Part shown: positions 21,626 to 23,223 of the stretch, one piece after another | Layout of the letters: every line of letters begins with the position of its first letter | How positions within the stretch are numbered: the stretch's first letter is position 1 | Assembly: GCA_000277445.1 (NCBI GenBank) | Contig: AJWJ01000378.1 | Location: 1-23,223, forward strand | Reading direction: 5' to 3' | Origin: Polysphondylium violaceum | Taxonomy: Eukaryota; Evosea; Eumycetozoa; Dictyosteliales; Dictyosteliaceae | Length of the DNA stretch: 23,223 nucleotides | Notes under the pieces: model-generated | Databases searched by the model: none | What the model was told of the DNA's origin: nothing | The model's input: the letters and a program-made list of their open reading frames with translations, nothing else | Translations under genes and position numbers: made by a program

Positions 21626-22317
21626 ATTGAAATATATTATATACAAGTAACTCTATTACTACTATTTATGACTACTACTCCTGCTATTAAATAATCTACA
21701 ATACTACTCTACGAGTACGTACTACTACTACTACTACTACTTTTACTTATAAGTTATTTAAAACTTTTTCACACCAGTAATATGAGATGATATAATATAA
21801 AATAATAAATCAAATGTCAAAACTAAAGTATAACTAATCTACTATGATGATAATGACGACTGATATATATACCATATATAGCATATATCATATATTAATA
21901 TATATGTATATCTGTTTATATTATTTATATAATCTAGAGTGTCAATTTAAAATTTCATATGGTTATCGCAAATTAAATTTATAAATGTCGTCTGTGATCC
22001 AATGGTGAAGAGAAAAAAAAAAATTGAAAAATAATTTTTAAAAAAAAAAAAAAAATACCGTCTCAATATGTGTGGGTTAGTGTTTGATTTATGTGGGAAC
22101 GATAAAAAATGTCATTGTAAGTTTGTCAATTTTTTTTTGGTTTTTTCTATTTTTATTTTTTCCAAAACAAAGAATGATTTATATTAGATATATTAGGGAT
22201 ATGAAAAAAACATTACGACTATGAGTGTGTGTGATGGTGTTGATTACTAATTTATTATTTACAGTGTGTGATATTAATTAATATTATATATAAAGAGTTG
22301 TTGTGCCTAATCAATGA
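21626..22317. promoter_or_regulatory. 692-bp spacer with the LIM-binding gene promoter and HOP2 3' end
   Basis: No gene was seen. A TAC repeat at 21719-21740, a TA-rich block of partial palindromes at 21860-21915, and A/T runs at 22013-22055 and 22130-22165 are present. These are ordinary for spacers in this window. Confidence 0.5.
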
Positions 22318-23119
22318 TTAACCTCTCTTATATCTTTTAAATGAATTGTTGTTATTTGAATTGTTATTTAAAAGTTTTGAACGATCTTCTATCATTGGTA
22401 TTTTTAAATCTTCGTCAGTTTCCCAACCAATGTCTTCTTGTAAATCTTTTTTCTTTTTATTTGATCTCTCGAGAATGGCATCCAACGCCTCTTTGAATAT
22501 TCTTTTTCTCTTTACCCAATCGGCACGTGCCTTGACAATGAAGGCAATCAATTTCTCTTTTTCTTGCTCTGAGCAACCGGATCCTTTGCTCTGGAGTACT
22601 TTTAACTTTTTCTCCATTTCATCATTGTCGTTCATCAGCTCCTTGATCTCCTTGGCCAACGATTCATTGGTGGGCTGATCGAGTAGTGTTTTTGATTGCT
22701 TGATGAGTTGATCCAATGTCTCCTTTTCACTGTCGTGTTCTTTTTTAAACATGTCAACCTTTCTCTTTAGATCATCGACGTTTTCCTCGGGCAGTGGATA
22801 CCCTTCTTTATCCAGCTTGGGTCCTACACTCTGTTTCTTCCAATACAAGACTGTTCTATTGTTTTCTTTGGATGCTATCTTGTCTTGTTCTGCCAATGAT
22901 TTTAATAATTTATTGATCTGTGCTTTACCCATCATTGGATGCGCTGTCTCTATCATCAATGAATTAAACGGTCTATTATGTTTATTTATATAATTTAATA
23001 TAGTTTCTTCAGCTATAATGATGTACGGGTGTTATTATTTGTTGTATGTATAGAAATAGATATGATCAAGTCTATTTACCTTCATCTTTTTTAGTTGTTT
23101 TTCCTTGATTTTTACTCAT
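22318..23119 (-). CDS. hop2: HOP2 (PSMC3IP/TBPIP) meiotic homologous-pairing protein
   Basis: Two exons (23119-23080, 23012-22318) around a 67-nt intron encode 244 residues, close to the usual 215-245. The N-terminal winged-helix region (about 14-75) starts EETILNYINKHNRPFNS and continues with GKAQINKLLKSLAEQDKI. A leucine- and lysine-rich coiled coil follows (about 78-150). The C-terminal hallmark is ADWVKRKRIFKEALDAIL, then KKKKDLQEDIGWETDED, closely matching the W-R-K-R-K-R and GIETDED segments of TBPIP. An Asn-rich, basic tail is added. HOP2 works with MND1 to help Dmc1/Rad51 pair homologous chromosomes in meiosis. MND1 is not in the window. Splitting codon 14 by the intron is needed to reach the ATG and the first helix. 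Confidence 0.92.
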
Positions 23120-23223
23120 GTTTTTGAAATATATAAAAGTATAGAGATAATATTTACAAATAATTTAAAATATGAATAAAAAAAAAAAAAAAAAAAAAAA
23201 CTATTTTAACAAAAAAATCAAAG
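23120..23223. promoter_or_regulatory. HOP2 promoter-proximal region, right edge
   Basis: 104 bp upstream of the HOP2 start, containing a 23-nt poly(A) run (23178-23200). No gene is visible before the edge. Confidence 0.5.

Noticed and set aside
1-23223. tRNA, rRNA, CRISPR, retroelement or class I RNA genes
   Set aside because: Reading both strands by eye, I found no tRNA A/B boxes, regularly spaced direct repeats, reverse transcriptase or integrase motifs, or the CCTTACAGCAA motif of dictyostelid class I RNAs.

Overview
The window looks like a dictyostelid social amoeba nuclear genome. It is very AT-rich, with poly(A) and poly(T) runs between genes and Asn- and Gln-rich low-complexity tracts inside proteins. 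All 19 introns I could place are short GT-AG introns of 59-109 nt. The gene families (PDR-type ABCG transporter, CK2 alpha, LIM-domain-binding protein, HOP2) are eukaryotic. I cannot name the species. No prokaryotic operon, CRISPR array, phage or transposon was seen.

Layout, left to right: a structured non-coding stretch at 300-485; a Mia40/CHCHD4-like gene (+, 713-1124); an ABCG full transporter (-, 5515-1272); a 2.4 kb gene-free divergent spacer rich in G on the + strand; a five-exon gene for a small four-helix membrane protein (+, 7961-8706) that is easy to miss because no exon is long; casein kinase 2 alpha (-, 10132-8936); a six-exon two-TOG microtubule-associated protein of the XMAP215 family (-, 13969-10867); a membrane-anchored GT-A-type glycosyltransferase (-, 16188-14397); a four-CBS-domain protein (+, 16803-18132); a large LIM-domain-binding/SEUSS-type transcription co-regulator (-, 21625-18201); and the meiotic recombination factor HOP2 (-, 23119-22318). 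All nine genes appear complete.

The genes do not form a pathway. They are individual housekeeping and regulatory genes packed closely, with convergent pairs only 68-229 bp apart. The most useful results are the reconstructed splice structures: the hidden membrane-protein gene, the homology-supported start of CK2 alpha exon 2, and the joining of separate reading frames into one TOG protein. Points worth a second look are the CPPC motif in the Mia40-like protein, the Stu2/Alp14-like compact TOG architecture, the repeated hairpin block at 300-485, and a G-quadruplex-capable G-rich promoter stretch with a nearby 14-bp perfect palindrome. I found no convincing new multi-gene system.
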